Part shown: positions 27,527-37,369 of the stretch, piece by piece
How the letters are laid out: each line of letters starts with the position of its first letter
Position numbering within the stretch: the first letter of the stretch is position 1
NCBI GenBank assembly: GCA_015065725.1
Contig: SVPV01000007.1
Span: forward strand, 1-64,000
Source: Oscillospiraceae bacterium
Lineage (GTDB): Bacteria > Bacillota > Clostridia > Oscillospirales > Acutalibacteraceae
DNA length: 64,000 nucleotides
Direction of reading: 5' to 3'
Made by a program: the position numbers and the translations under genes
Notes under the pieces: generated by a model
The model's database searches: none
Seen by the model: only the letters and a program-made list of their open reading frames with translations
Told to the model about the DNA's origin: nothing

Positions 27527-30169
27527 ATGGACACCAAAAATCATTTAATCGTAGACAGCGTGGAAAAGCTGGAAGAAGCTATTGCACGCATCAAAGAGGT
27601 ACAGAAGGTGTTTGCAACCTACACACAGAACCAAGTTGACAAAATATTTTTAGCTGCTGCATCTGCCGCTAACAAGGCGAGAATTCCGCTCGCAAAATTA
27701 GCTGTTGAAGAAACGGGAATGGGTATTGTTGAAGACAAGGTTATTAAGAATAACTATGCTTCCGAATATATTTATAATGCTTACAAAAACACCAAAACTT
27801 GCGGTGTTATCGAAGAAGATAAGGCGTTCGGTATAAAGAAAATTGCAGAGCCTATCGGTGTTATTGCAGCAGTTATTCCTACTACCAACCCTACCTCTAC
27901 CGCAATATTCAAGTGCTTGCTCGCTCTTAAGACTCGTAATGCTATCATCATAAGTCCTCATCCTAGAGCTAAGAACAGTACCATTGCTGCTGCGAAGTTG
28001 GTGCTTGAAGCTGCTGTTGCTGCAGGTGCACCCGAAGGAATTATCGATTGGATAGATGTACCAAGCCTTGAAATGACCAATACTGTTATGAAAGAAGCAG
28101 ATATTATTCTTGCAACAGGTGGTCCTGGAATGGTTAAGGCTGCATATTCCAGCGGTAAACCTGCACTGGGTGTTGGTGCCGGTAATACTCCTGCTATTAT
28201 TGATGACACGGCTGATATTTTACTTGCCGTTAATTCTATTATACATTCAAAAACCTTTGATAACGGTATGATTTGTGCTTCTGAACAGTCGGTTATAGCG
28301 ATTGAAAGTGTTTACGATGCTGTAAAGGAAGAATTTGCAACCCGCGGCTGTTATTTCTTAAAGCCTGACGAAATTGAAAAGGTTAGAAAGACCATTTTAA
28401 TAAACGGTGCATTAAATGCTAAAATTGTTGGTCAGTCTGCCGCAAGAATTGCAGAGCTTGCAGGCGTTAGTGTACCCGAGGGTACAAAAATCCTTATGGG
28501 TGAGGTTGAAAGCGTTGAATTGTCTGAAGAATTCGCTCATGAAAAGCTCTCTCCCGTACTTGCTATGTATAAGGCGAAGAATTTTGCAGAGGCTCTTGAT
28601 AAAGCAGACCGCCTAGTTGCTGACGGCGGTTACGGACATACTTCCTCTGTATATCTTAATGAATTAACCGAAACCGAGAAGCTTAATGCTTTTGCAGCTC
28701 GTATGAAGACCTGCCGTATTCTTGTAAATACTCCGTCTGCTCATGGCGGTATCGGCGACCTATACAACTTTAAATTGGCTCCCTCTTTAACCCTTGGTTG
28801 CGGTTCTTGGGGTGGAAACTCGGTTTCTGAGAACGTTGGTGTTAAACACCTCTTAAATATTAAAACAGTAGCAGAAAGAAGGGAAAATATGCTTTGGTTC
28901 AGAGCACCCGAAAAGGTATATATCAAGAAAGGCTGCTTACCTGTAGCTTTAGACGAACTTAAAAATGTACTTGGCAAAAAGAGAGCCTTTATTGTAACAG
29001 ACACATTCCTTTATGAGAACGGCTATACCAAGCCTATTACCGATAAGCTTGACGAAATGGGTATTGTACACACCACCTTCTTTGATGTTCAACCTGACCC
29101 GACCCTTAAGAATGCCAAAAACGGTGCTGCTCAAATGGCGGCATTTAAGCCCGATACAATAATCGCTTTGGGTGGCGGTTCTGCAATGGACGCTGCAAAG
29201 ATTATGTGGGTACTTTATGAGCATCCGGAAGCAGACTTTATGGATATGGCAATGAGATTTATTGATATCCGTAAGCGTGTATATACATTCCCCAAAATGG
29301 GCGAAAAGGCATACTTTATTGCTATCCCGACCTCTGCAGGTACAGGTTCTGAGGTTACACCTTTTGCCGTTATTACCGATGAGCAAACAGGTGTTAAATA
29401 TCCTCTTGCAGACTACGAGCTGCTTCCCAATATGGCAATCATTGATACCGATTTCCACATGAGTGCTCCAAAAGGCCTCACCGCTGCTTCGGGTATTGAT
29501 GCTGTAACCCACGCTGTTGAAGCTTACGCTGCAATGCTTGCAACCGACTATACCGACGGTCTCGCATTACAGGCTCTTAAGAACATTTTTAAGTATTTGC
29601 CACGTGCTTATGACAACGGTCAAATTGATGTTGAAGCTAGAGAGAAGATGGCTAACGCCGCTACAATGGCAGGTATGGCATTTGCAAATGCTTTCCTTGG
29701 CGTATGTCACTCTATGGCACACAAGCTTGGTGCTTTCCACCACCTACCTCACGGCGTTGCTAATGCACTTATGATTGAAGAAGTTTTACGCTTTAACGCC
29801 GCAGAGGCTCCCGCAAAGATGGGTACCTTCTCACAGTACGACCACCCACACACCCTTGCACGCTATGCAGAAATTGCTGATTATTTATGTCTTGGTGGTA
29901 ATACTGACGAAGAGAAACTTGAAAATCTAATTAAAGCTATCAATGACCTTAAAGCTCGCGTTGGAATCAAGGATACCATTAAGGATTACGGTATTGACGA
30001 GAAAGACTTCCTTGACCGTCTTGATGATATGGTAGAGCAGGCATTTGACGACCAGTGTACAGGTGCAAACCCCCGTTATCCTCTTATGAGCGAAATCAAG
30101 CAGATGTACTTAAACGCTTACTATGGCAAGCATTTTGTAGAAAAAGCTATGCCCACTGCAAAAGCTTAA
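27527..30169 (+). CDS. adhE: Bifunctional acetaldehyde-CoA/alcohol dehydrogenase
   Basis: 880 aa. ALDH part: PIGVIAAVIPTTNPTSTAIFKCLLALKTRNAIIISPHPRAK. Fe-ADH part: GGGSAMDAAKIMWVLYEHP, AIPTSAGTGSEVTPFAVITD, HSMAHKLGAFHHLPHGVANA. Strong RBS aggagg. Confidence 0.97.
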   Translation: MDTKNHLIVDSVEKLEEAIARIKEVQKVFATYTQNQVDKIFLAAASAANKARIPLAKLAVEETGMGIVEDKVIKNNYASEYIYNAYKNTKTCGVIEEDKAFGIKKIAEPIGVIAAVIPTTNPTSTAIFKCLLALKTRNAIIISPHPRAKNSTIAAAKLVLEAAVAAGAPEGIIDWIDVPSLEMTNTVMKEADIILATGGPGMVKAAYSSGKPALGVGAGNTPAIIDDTADILLAVNSIIHSKTFDNGMICASEQSVIAIESVYDAVKEEFATRGCYFLKPDEIEKVRKTILINGALNAKIVGQSAARIAELAGVSVPEGTKILMGEVESVELSEEFAHEKLSPVLAMYKAKNFAEALDKADRLVADGGYGHTSSVYLNELTETEKLNAFAARMKTCRILVNTPSAHGGIGDLYNFKLAPSLTLGCGSWGGNSVSENVGVKHLLNIKTVAERRENMLWFRAPEKVYIKKGCLPVALDELKNVLGKKRAFIVTDTFLYENGYTKPITDKLDEMGIVHTTFFDVQPDPTLKNAKNGAAQMAAFKPDTIIALGGGSAMDAAKIMWVLYEHPEADFMDMAMRFIDIRKRVYTFPKMGEKAYFIAIPTSAGTGSEVTPFAVITDEQTGVKYPLADYELLPNMAIIDTDFHMSAPKGLTAASGIDAVTHAVEAYAAMLATDYTDGLALQALKNIFKYLPRAYDNGQIDVEAREKMANAATMAGMAFANAFLGVCHSMAHKLGAFHHLPHGVANALMIEEVLRFNAAEAPAKMGTFSQYDHPHTLARYAEIADYLCLGGNTDEEKLENLIKAINDLKARVGIKDTIKDYGIDEKDFLDRLDDMVEQAFDDQCTGANPRYPLMSEIKQMYLNAYYGKHFVEKAMPTAKA

Positions 30170-30201
30170 TTTGCAATAAGTAATCGAAGGGAGAAAATAT
30201 T

Positions 30202-30951
30202 GTGAAACTTGATAAAATAATTGCAGTAAGAAAAAATAAAACAATCTACCGCGACGGTAATAAGTGTATTAAAGTTTTTAATAAAGACTTTTCCAAGGCC
30301 GACGTTCTTAATGAGGCATTAAATCAAGCAAGAATCGAAGAAACAGGCCTTAATATCCCCAAAATTTTAGAGGTTACTACTATTGATGGCAAGTGGGCTA
30401 TTGTATCTGAGTATATAAGCGGTAAAACCTTAGCTCAGCTTATGGAAGAAGATGCGGAGAAAAAGGATGAATACCTAGAAATGCTTGTTGATTTACAGCT
30501 TTCTGTTCACTCTAAGGAATGCCCTCTCCTTAACAAACTTAAGGATAAAATGAATCGTAAAATCAGCGAGTCGAGTCTTGACGCTACAACCCGTTACGAT
30601 CTTCATACACGTCTTGAGGGCATGCCAAAGCACAACAAGGTTTGCCACGGCGACTTTAACCCCAGTAATATTATCATCTCCGAAGATGGTACTCCCTTTA
30701 TCCTTGATTGGTCACATGCAACACAGGGTAATGCTTCTGCTGATGCGGCTAGAACCTATCTTTTATTCTGTCTTAACAATGATATTGATGGTGCAAAAGC
30801 ATATTTAGATATGTTCTGCAAAAAAAGCAATACGGTAAGACAGTATGTTCAAAAGTGGATGCCAATTGTTGCCGCTTCTCAGTCTGTTAAGGGCAACGAA
30901 AAAGAACGTGAATTTTTACTTTCTTGGGTAGATGTTGTAGACTATGAATAA
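30202..30951 (+). CDS. Phosphotransferase (APH-superfamily) protein
   Basis: NKVCHGDFNPSNIIISEDGTPFILDWSHATQGNASADAARTYLLF. Confidence 0.8.
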   Translation: MKLDKIIAVRKNKTIYRDGNKCIKVFNKDFSKADVLNEALNQARIEETGLNIPKILEVTTIDGKWAIVSEYISGKTLAQLMEEDAEKKDEYLEMLVDLQLSVHSKECPLLNKLKDKMNRKISESSLDATTRYDLHTRLEGMPKHNKVCHGDFNPSNIIISEDGTPFILDWSHATQGNASADAARTYLLFCLNNDIDGAKAYLDMFCKKSNTVRQYVQKWMPIVAASQSVKGNEKEREFLLSWVDVVDYE

Positions 30952-31078
30952 TACGCTTGGTTTGTCGCAACAAGGCATTGAAATGAAAATTATGCTAAAC
31001 TTAAAAAGTTTGGCTAAGCCGATTATCAGTTTCTTGTCTTCATGTAAAAAGCAGGCTTTTTTGTAAAATAACACACAC

Positions 31079-31135
31079 GAAGCACTTGAAGGTTTTTATT
31101 ACGGCAGCATCAGTCCACATGAAAGGTATATTTAA
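31079..31135 (+). pseudogene. Possible short gene remnant (DUF6809-like motif)
   Basis: Start-less reading EALEGFYYGSISPHERYI* resembles the L.ELYYGNI.P.ER motif of small Firmicutes proteins. Confidence 0.25.
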
Positions 31136-31183
31136 CAAATTATTTTCATATAATTAACCAAGTCCTTTTAAGGTGGTTAAAGT

Positions 31184-31432
31184 ATGAGAAATTTTTGCGA
31201 AGATAGGGCAATAATGCTTGGAGAATATATAATAGATACCGGTGCTACCGTACGTGCAGCGGCAAAGATTTTTAAAATAAGTAAATCTACCGTACATAAA
31301 GACGTGACAGAAAGGCTTATGAGGGAAAATCCTCAAATGTACCGTGAGGTTCAAGCGGTGCTTCAAAAAAACAAGCAAGAGCGGCATATTAGAGGCGGTA
31401 TGGCGACTCGCAGAAAATACAAAGGTGAATAA
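31184..31432 (+). CDS. spoIIID: Sporulation transcriptional regulator SpoIIID
   Basis: 82 aa; EDRAIMLGEYIIDTGATVRAAAKIFKISKSTVHKDVTERL....HIRGGMATRRKYKGE. Confidence 0.95.
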   Translation: MRNFCEDRAIMLGEYIIDTGATVRAAAKIFKISKSTVHKDVTERLMRENPQMYREVQAVLQKNKQERHIRGGMATRRKYKGE

Positions 31433-31443
31433 AAATATTGTTT

Positions 31444-31508
31444 GGCGGTCAGTTTTGACCGCCGTTTTTGTTTTATATCAAAAGCTGACAGTCTGCTGTC
31501 AGCATTTT
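31444..31508 (+). terminator. Tandem hairpins/terminators after spoIIID
   Basis: ggcggtca-gttt-tgaccgcc + TTTTT (31444-31468) and gctgacag-tctg-ctgtcagc + attttt (31484-31508). Confidence 0.7.
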
Positions 31509-31560
31509 TACTTGTAATCTAAAGGTAAATATAGTATAATATATACTGATAAATTATATT

Positions 31561-32250
31561 ATGGAGTGGTATTGCTTGTTATCTACAGTTTTAAGCGGCA
31601 ATTTTTCATTTGTATCGGTAATAGTTTATTTACTGTCAAGCTTGGCGGTAATATTTTTAACATTGCCTATACACGAGTTTGCACATGGTTATGCTGCAAC
31701 AAAGCTCGGGGACTATACACCTAGATATCAAGGCAGATTAACCCTTAATCCTTTTGCTCATATCGATTATATCGGTGCTATGTGTATTTTGCTTTTCGGC
31801 TTTGGGTGGGCAAAACCCGTACAGGTAAATGCACGCAATTTTAAAAACGCAAAGGTTGGTATGGCAATCACCGCGTTTGCAGGCCCGTTAGCTAATATTG
31901 TATTGGCATTCGTTTCTTTAGTGCTTGCTAATGTGTGTCAGGTGATACCTATAAATACAGAAATATTGATATATATCTATATGTTTTTTAATTATATTGC
32001 AACTATCAATATTTATCTTGCGGTGTTTAATTTAATACCTATTCCGCCGCTTGACGGCTCGCGGTTGTTGTCGGCTTTTTTACCGAATAAATATTATTAC
32101 TCACTTATGCGTTATGAAAGATATTTTTCTATAATAATACTTGCACTTCTTTGGATAGGTGTGCTTGATGTACCGCTTGGATTTCTCTCAAATGCAATAC
32201 GTTCTGCACTTCAGTTTGCGGCAAATCTGCCGTTTGTTTTGATTTTTTAA
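31561..32250 (+). CDS. Site-2 protease family (M50) membrane metalloprotease
   Basis: PIHEFAHGYAATKLGD (HExxH) and NLIPIPPLDGSRLLSA. Confidence 0.9.
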   Translation: MEWYCLLSTVLSGNFSFVSVIVYLLSSLAVIFLTLPIHEFAHGYAATKLGDYTPRYQGRLTLNPFAHIDYIGAMCILLFGFGWAKPVQVNARNFKNAKVGMAITAFAGPLANIVLAFVSLVLANVCQVIPINTEILIYIYMFFNYIATINIYLAVFNLIPIPPLDGSRLLSAFLPNKYYYSLMRYERYFSIIILALLWIGVLDVPLGFLSNAIRSALQFAANLPFVLIF

Positions 32251-32265
32251 TTTTAGGGGTAGGAT

Positions 32266-32994
32266 ATGGAAAAAAATGTACTGTCCTATAAGCTTGAAAG
32301 CTTTGAAGGACCGCTTGATTTGCTTTTACAGCTTATAGCAAGAAATAAACTCAATATTTATGATATACAGCTAACTGTGCTTGTAGAACAGTATCTTGAG
32401 CAGATGGAGGCTTTTAGAGAAGCTAATCTTGAAATTGCAAGTGAGTTTCTTGAGATGGCGGCGAGACTTATTTATATTAAAACCGCCAGCCTTTTACCAA
32501 AGCATGAAGAGGTTGAGCGTTTAAAAGAGGAGCTTACAGGTGAGCTTATTGAATATCAGGTTTGTAAATCTATTGCCGAAAAACTTGGAACAATGACAGA
32601 CGGCTTTAACCGATTTGTAAGGCAGCCGTCTATGCCTGAACTCAACCAAACCTATGATTTGATTCATACAAGTGATACTCTTTATTTAGCCTATTTAGCG
32701 GCCGTTGGCAGAGGACAGAGAAAACTGCCACCGCCTGTAACCCCTTTCACCAAAATTGTAGCAAAAAAAATAGTTGCGGTGTCCACAAAGATTGTGTTTG
32801 TTATGCGTAATCTTTTAAAGGGCGGTAGCAGTAAGCTTTCAAATCTGTATAAAACCGCCAAAAGCCGTTCTGAGCTTGTAGCAACCTTTTTGGCGGTGCT
32901 TGAGCTTTGTAAGGCAAGCCGTGTAGAAATTTCTGGTGACGGACAGGACGCTAGTATTAAACTTATAAAGGGAAGGAAAAACAATGAAAACTAA
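32266..32994 (+). CDS. scpA: Segregation and condensation protein A
   Basis: LESFEGPLDLLLQLIARNKLNIYDIQLTVLVEQYLEQME. Confidence 0.93.
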   Translation: MEKNVLSYKLESFEGPLDLLLQLIARNKLNIYDIQLTVLVEQYLEQMEAFREANLEIASEFLEMAARLIYIKTASLLPKHEEVERLKEELTGELIEYQVCKSIAEKLGTMTDGFNRFVRQPSMPELNQTYDLIHTSDTLYLAYLAAVGRGQRKLPPPVTPFTKIVAKKIVAVSTKIVFVMRNLLKGGSSKLSNLYKTAKSRSELVATFLAVLELCKASRVEISGDGQDASIKLIKGRKNNEN

Positions 32995-33571
32995 AGAACT
33001 GATTTCTGCTGTTGAGGCGGTGCTTTTTGCCGCAGGAGAGCCGATAAGCATAGATAGGCTTTCACAGGTGTTTGAAATATCCTCTGAAAAGGTAGAAAAT
33101 TTAATAGACAAGCTTCAAGATGGCTATAATGAAGACGGTAGGGGAATAGAGATTGTAAGACTTGAAAACACCTATCAGCTAACCACAAAAAAACAATATG
33201 CCGAATATATTAAAAAGGCCTTTGATATGAGAAGACGTACTCCACTATCTCCTGCAGCACTCGAAGTTTTAGCTGTTATTTCTTATAATCAGCCTGTAAC
33301 CAAGGCGTTTATTGAGCAGGTCAGAGGAGTTGATTGTTCGGGAGTAGTATCCACACTTATCGAAAAAGGACTTGTTGAGGAACGCGGAAGACTAGAGCTT
33401 CCTGGCAGACCGCTTTTATATGGTACTACTAAAAACTTTTTACGTTGTTTCTCACTTTCGGATTTAAATGAGCTTCCGCCTATAGACAATAATCGTCCCG
33501 AAGTAGACGAGGTTGGCGAACAGCTTGCTATTGTTGATGAGGACGAGCATAATGCGGGAGATAGCGAATAA
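32984..33571 (+). CDS. scpB: Segregation and condensation protein B
   Basis: AVEAVLFAAGEPISIDRLSQVFEIS; LSPAALEVLAVISYNQPVTKAFIEQVRGVDCSGVVSTLIEKGLV. Confidence 0.95.
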   Translation: MKTKELISAVEAVLFAAGEPISIDRLSQVFEISSEKVENLIDKLQDGYNEDGRGIEIVRLENTYQLTTKKQYAEYIKKAFDMRRRTPLSPAALEVLAVISYNQPVTKAFIEQVRGVDCSGVVSTLIEKGLVEERGRLELPGRPLLYGTTKNFLRCFSLSDLNELPPIDNNRPEVDEVGEQLAIVDEDEHNAGDSE

Positions 33572-33608
33572 AAATCTTCAAAAACTTTAAAAGGGTAGAG
33601 GTGGTTTT

Positions 33609-34232
33609 TTGACGGCATTAATTGTTATAGGTGTTATTTTGCTGTTGCTTATTCTTATAGGTCTTGTAAGGATAACGGTGCATATCGGCTATAACGAAAG
33701 GTTTTCTCTTTTAGTTTCGGTTTTTGGTATAACACTTTATTCAACCGAGCAACCTAAAAAAGAAAATACCGATAAAAAACAAACCGAAAAATCTTCCGAT
33801 AAGAAAGAAAATACAGTAAAAAAAATATATCAACAAAAGGGATTAAAATATACGATAGATATTTTTGTAAATCTACTTAAAACTGTTGTGAGAAAATTTA
33901 AGTGGTTTGTAAAAAAACTTAAAATCCGCAATTTTTTAATGTCACTTTCGGTGGTTGGCAGCGACGCGGCAAATACTGCAATAACATACGGTGCGGTATG
34001 TTCTTTAATTTATCCTGCAATAACTTTTATTGATACAAATCTAAATTTCAAGGCAAAAAAAATCGATATATATGCCGATTTTGATAATAAAGACGCAAAA
34101 TTTTCTATATCCACAGATATAAAAGCTTCAATAAGTGTAATTCTAGTTTTAGCTCTCGGCTGTCTGTGGGAATTTTACAATGTTTATAAAACTGTCAAAA
34201 CAGATTTAGATAATAAAAATTTAAACAAATAG
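33609..34232 (+). CDS. DUF2953-like membrane protein
   Basis: N-terminal TM; gene order scpB - DUF2953 - ytfJ typical of Clostridia. Confidence 0.6.
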   Translation: MTALIVIGVILLLLILIGLVRITVHIGYNERFSLLVSVFGITLYSTEQPKKENTDKKQTEKSSDKKENTVKKIYQQKGLKYTIDIFVNLLKTVVRKFKWFVKKLKIRNFLMSLSVVGSDAANTAITYGAVCSLIYPAITFIDTNLNFKAKKIDIYADFDNKDAKFSISTDIKASISVILVLALGCLWEFYNVYKTVKTDLDNKNLNK

Positions 34233-34262
34233 AAAAACAACTTTACAAGGGATGTGTTTTAA

Positions 34263-34646
34263 ATGTCTGAAAACAATATCAAGGGAATTATGGACACCAC
34301 AATGGACAAGCTTCACGCTATGGTTGATGCCGATACTATTATTGGTACACCCATTGTGCTGGGTGATACTACTCTTCTTCCTGTATCAAAGGTGGCTTTT
34401 GGCTTGGCTACAGGTGGTAGTGATTTCCCAAGTAAGTCGGGTACAGGACTTTTTGGCGGCGGCGGTGGTGCTGGCGTCACCATTACGCCTGTAGCATTTA
34501 TTTCGGTTACAGGTCAGTCTGTTAAAATGATGCCGATTTATAATGACCTATCAACCGTTGATAAGGCACTTACTATGGCACCCGAATTGCTTGATAAAAT
34601 AAAGGAACTATTTAAAAAAGAAGACAAGGCAAAAATCGAAGAATAA
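34263..34646 (+). CDS. ytfJ: GerW family sporulation protein YtfJ
   Basis: IGTPIVLGDTTLLPVSKVAFGLATGGSDF; GGGGGAGVTITPVAFISV. Confidence 0.92.
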   Translation: MSENNIKGIMDTTMDKLHAMVDADTIIGTPIVLGDTTLLPVSKVAFGLATGGSDFPSKSGTGLFGGGGGAGVTITPVAFISVTGQSVKMMPIYNDLSTVDKALTMAPELLDKIKELFKKEDKAKIEE

Positions 34647-34681
34647 GCATAAAAAGCACCGATAAAACATAGCATTTATCG

Positions 34682-35815
34682 GTGATGTATTTGAAAAGGC
34701 TGTTTGTTTTTTTGCTTTCGTTAACTACCTTTTTATGTCTTAATGTGGGTGGTTGCGTTAAGGTGTCGGCGGTATCGTCGTCGGCTGTAGCTGCGGCGGT
34801 AATATACGCTGATACGGGTGAGATAATCTATTCAAAAAACTGTGAAGAGCGTCTGCCGATGGCAAGCACTACTAAAATAATGTCAGCACTACTGCTTTGC
34901 GAATACGGTAATTTAGACCGCGAAATTAAGGTGACGCGTGAAATGGTTACGGTAGAGGGCTCGTCTATGGGACTTCTGCCCGACGACATTGTAACCTTGC
35001 GGGGACTTTTGTACGGTATGATGCTGCCGTCCGGTAACGATGCGGCAAATGCTACCGCACATGTGGTTGGTGGCTCGGTTGAAGGCTTCATAGAGCTTAT
35101 GAACAAAAAAGCTTTAGAGCTAGGGCTTAATAATACCCATTTTGTAACACCTTCAGGGCTTGATGCTGAGGGGCATTATACCACAGCTTATGAGCTTGCT
35201 TTACTTGCCGCAAAGGCACTTGAAAACTCGGATTTTTTGGCGGCGGCATCGGCTAAAAGTGCGGTGCTTTATTATGGTAATCCACCCTATAGACGCACCC
35301 TTACAAATCATAATAAGCTACTAGGTTCTTATGAGGGTTTAATAGGTGTTAAAACGGGGTTTACCAAAAAATCGGGTAGATGCCTTGTAACTGCCGCAGA
35401 GCGTGACGGCAAACGTATAATAGCTGTAACGCTTCATGATTCTAATGATTGGCAGGACCATAAGGTGCTTTTGGATTATGGATTTTCACAGATTAAAAGT
35501 CAAGATGTATTACCCGAAACCGAGAGTATAACGCTTTCGGTAGTAGGCGGGGAACAAAATAGTGTAACGGCAAAAATACCCGCCGTTACGGTAAACACTG
35601 TTGGCGAAAAGCAGCTTGAAACAACGCTTTTGAGTGAGGACTTTTTATATGCACCCATAAAGGCTGGGCAAAATGTCGGGACGCTGTGCATTTATTCGGA
35701 CGGTGTGCTTTTAAAAAAGGTTGATATTAAGGCCGATAAAGCGGTGCCTTTAATTAAAAACAGTAAAAAAGAAAAATTTAAAAATATTTTTTTAGATATA
35801 TTATCCGCAATATAG
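34682..35815 (+). CDS. dacF: D-alanyl-D-alanine carboxypeptidase (DacF-like)
   Basis: RLPMASTTKIMSALLLCEYG (SxxK), SGNDAANATA (SxN), GVKTGFTKKSGRCLV (KTG). Confidence 0.9.
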   Translation: MMYLKRLFVFLLSLTTFLCLNVGGCVKVSAVSSSAVAAAVIYADTGEIIYSKNCEERLPMASTTKIMSALLLCEYGNLDREIKVTREMVTVEGSSMGLLPDDIVTLRGLLYGMMLPSGNDAANATAHVVGGSVEGFIELMNKKALELGLNNTHFVTPSGLDAEGHYTTAYELALLAAKALENSDFLAAASAKSAVLYYGNPPYRRTLTNHNKLLGSYEGLIGVKTGFTKKSGRCLVTAAERDGKRIIAVTLHDSNDWQDHKVLLDYGFSQIKSQDVLPETESITLSVVGGEQNSVTAKIPAVTVNTVGEKQLETTLLSEDFLYAPIKAGQNVGTLCIYSDGVLLKKVDIKADKAVPLIKNSKKEKFKNIFLDILSAI

Positions 35816-35838
35816 CGGATTTAGGACGGAGAAAAATA

Positions 35839-36576
35839 ATGACCACTAAAATTCGTTTACAAAAATTTTTATCAGAAAGCGGTGTTGCATCTCGCCGAAA
35901 GGCAGAGGATTTAATACTTGCAGGCAAGGTAAAGGTTAACGGTCATATAGCCGAAATAGGCTCAAAGGTAGACCCTAAAAGAGATAAGGTGACTGTTCGC
36001 GGCAAGCTTGTTGTAGCTAATACCGAAAAGGTTTACATTATGTTACATAAACCGCGTGGCTATGTTACTACTATGAGTGATGAGTTTGACCGTAAAAACG
36101 TTGCCGACCTAGTTAAGAATGTAGGTGTAAAGCTATTTCCTGTAGGAAGACTTGACCGCGATTCTGAGGGACTTTTATTTATGACCAATGACGGTAATTT
36201 TGCGAACGAGCTTACACACCCGTCAAAGCACGTTAATAAAACCTATAGAGTTACGGTTGCAGGTGAGGTTGATGATGAAAAATTATTAAAGCTTGCAAAC
36301 GGTATTGAGATAGAGGGAAGAAAAACCCTGCCTTGCGATGTTTTTGTAATAGAACGTAAAACCGATAGAACGGTGCTTAATTTTATAATACACGAGGGTA
36401 GAAACCGTCAGATTAGAAAAATGTGTGAGGCGGTGTCGCTCGATGTGTTACGCCTTAAACGTACCGAAATAGCAGGCGTTAAAATGGGTATGCTTAAAAA
36501 AGGCGATTGGCGTCACCTAAACGAGCGTGAAATGCAACGTCTTACTAATATTTCAAGTACCAAGGAGGGAAGATAA
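35839..36576 (+). CDS. rluB: Ribosomal large-subunit pseudouridine synthase B-like
   Basis: S4 domain RLQKFLSESGVASRRKAEDLILAGKVKVNG; FPVGRLDRDSEGLLFMTNDG. Confidence 0.93.
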   Translation: MTTKIRLQKFLSESGVASRRKAEDLILAGKVKVNGHIAEIGSKVDPKRDKVTVRGKLVVANTEKVYIMLHKPRGYVTTMSDEFDRKNVADLVKNVGVKLFPVGRLDRDSEGLLFMTNDGNFANELTHPSKHVNKTYRVTVAGEVDDEKLLKLANGIEIEGRKTLPCDVFVIERKTDRTVLNFIIHEGRNRQIRKMCEAVSLDVLRLKRTEIAGVKMGMLKKGDWRHLNEREMQRLTNISSTKEGR

Positions 36577-36956
36577 TGATTACTGTATCTCCCGAAAAGG
36601 ACAAGCAGAGAATAAAAGAATTATTCCTTGAAAACGACCTTGAATTTTTAGAAAATTCCTGTGCAGTAATAGCCTTGTGTGATGATGAGGTTTTAGGTTG
36701 CTGCCTTTATGATTTGTACGAAGAATCAGACCGTAAAATAGTTGTACATAAGGTTTTCCCCGACAGTGATATTATGTTAGCAGACGGAATTCTCCGCTCG
36801 GCACTTCACGTTGCGGCAGAGCGTAGTATAATGGATGCTTTTTATTCGGACTCTGCCCCAAAAGAGCTTTTTTTAAAGCTCGGATTTATTAAATCAGAGC
36901 CAGAAAAACGTCTTGATATAGACAAGCTTTTTGGCGGATGTAATTGCTCAAAGTAA
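36576..36956 (+). CDS. GNAT-like N-acetyltransferase domain protein
   Basis: VIALCDDEVLGCCLYDLYE...LADGILRSALHVAAERSIMDAF...ELFLKLGF. Confidence 0.55.
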   Translation: MITVSPEKDKQRIKELFLENDLEFLENSCAVIALCDDEVLGCCLYDLYEESDRKIVVHKVFPDSDIMLADGILRSALHVAAERSIMDAFYSDSAPKELFLKLGFIKSEPEKRLDIDKLFGGCNCSK

Positions 36957-36994
36957 AGAATTCATCTGACAGTTTAAATGGCTTAAAAAAACAC

Positions 36995-37023
36995 TTGCAA
37001 AAAATCTTTTTATGTGGTATAGT
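36995..37023 (+). promoter_or_regulatory. Sigma-A-type promoter for secG
   Basis: TTGCAA, 17-nt spacer, TATAGT. Confidence 0.65.
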
Positions 37024-37057
37024 ATATTGTGCTTAAATTTATGGAGGTATATTTATT

Positions 37058-37306
37058 ATGAGTGCTATTGAAATTATACTTGGAATACTTGTTATTTTAG
37101 TTTCTTTGGTTATTATCGCTGCAGTTCTTTTACAGCAGGGTCGCCGTGCAGGTGTTAACGGTGTTATATCCGGTGCTGCTGATACATTCCTTTCTAAAAA
37201 CAAGGCTCGCACATTCGATGCAATGGTTGCTAGATTAACAAAGTATGTTGCAATTGCTTTCTTTGTACTTGCTATTGTAGCAAATGTAATAGCTTTAAGA
37301 GGTTAA
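37058..37306 (+). CDS. secG: Preprotein translocase subunit SecG
   Basis: VLVSLVIIAAVLLQQGRRAGVNGVISGAADTFLSKNKARTFDAMVARLTK. Confidence 0.95.
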   Translation: MSAIEIILGILVILVSLVIIAAVLLQQGRRAGVNGVISGAADTFLSKNKARTFDAMVARLTKYVAIAFFVLAIVANVIALRG

Positions 37307-37320
37307 TTTAATTAAAACTG

Positions 37321-37350
37321 AAAGACCGCTCTTTAAAGAGCGGTCTTTTT
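37321..37350. terminator. Intrinsic, probably bidirectional terminator
   Basis: aaagaccgctcttt/aaagagcggtcttttt between convergent secG and egsA. Confidence 0.85.
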
Positions 37351-37369
37351 GTCGTTATGTAAATATATT

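Noticed and set aside
28949-29512. 187-aa minus-strand ORF inside adhE
   Set aside because: Antisense shadow of the highly conserved adhE coding sequence; no motif.
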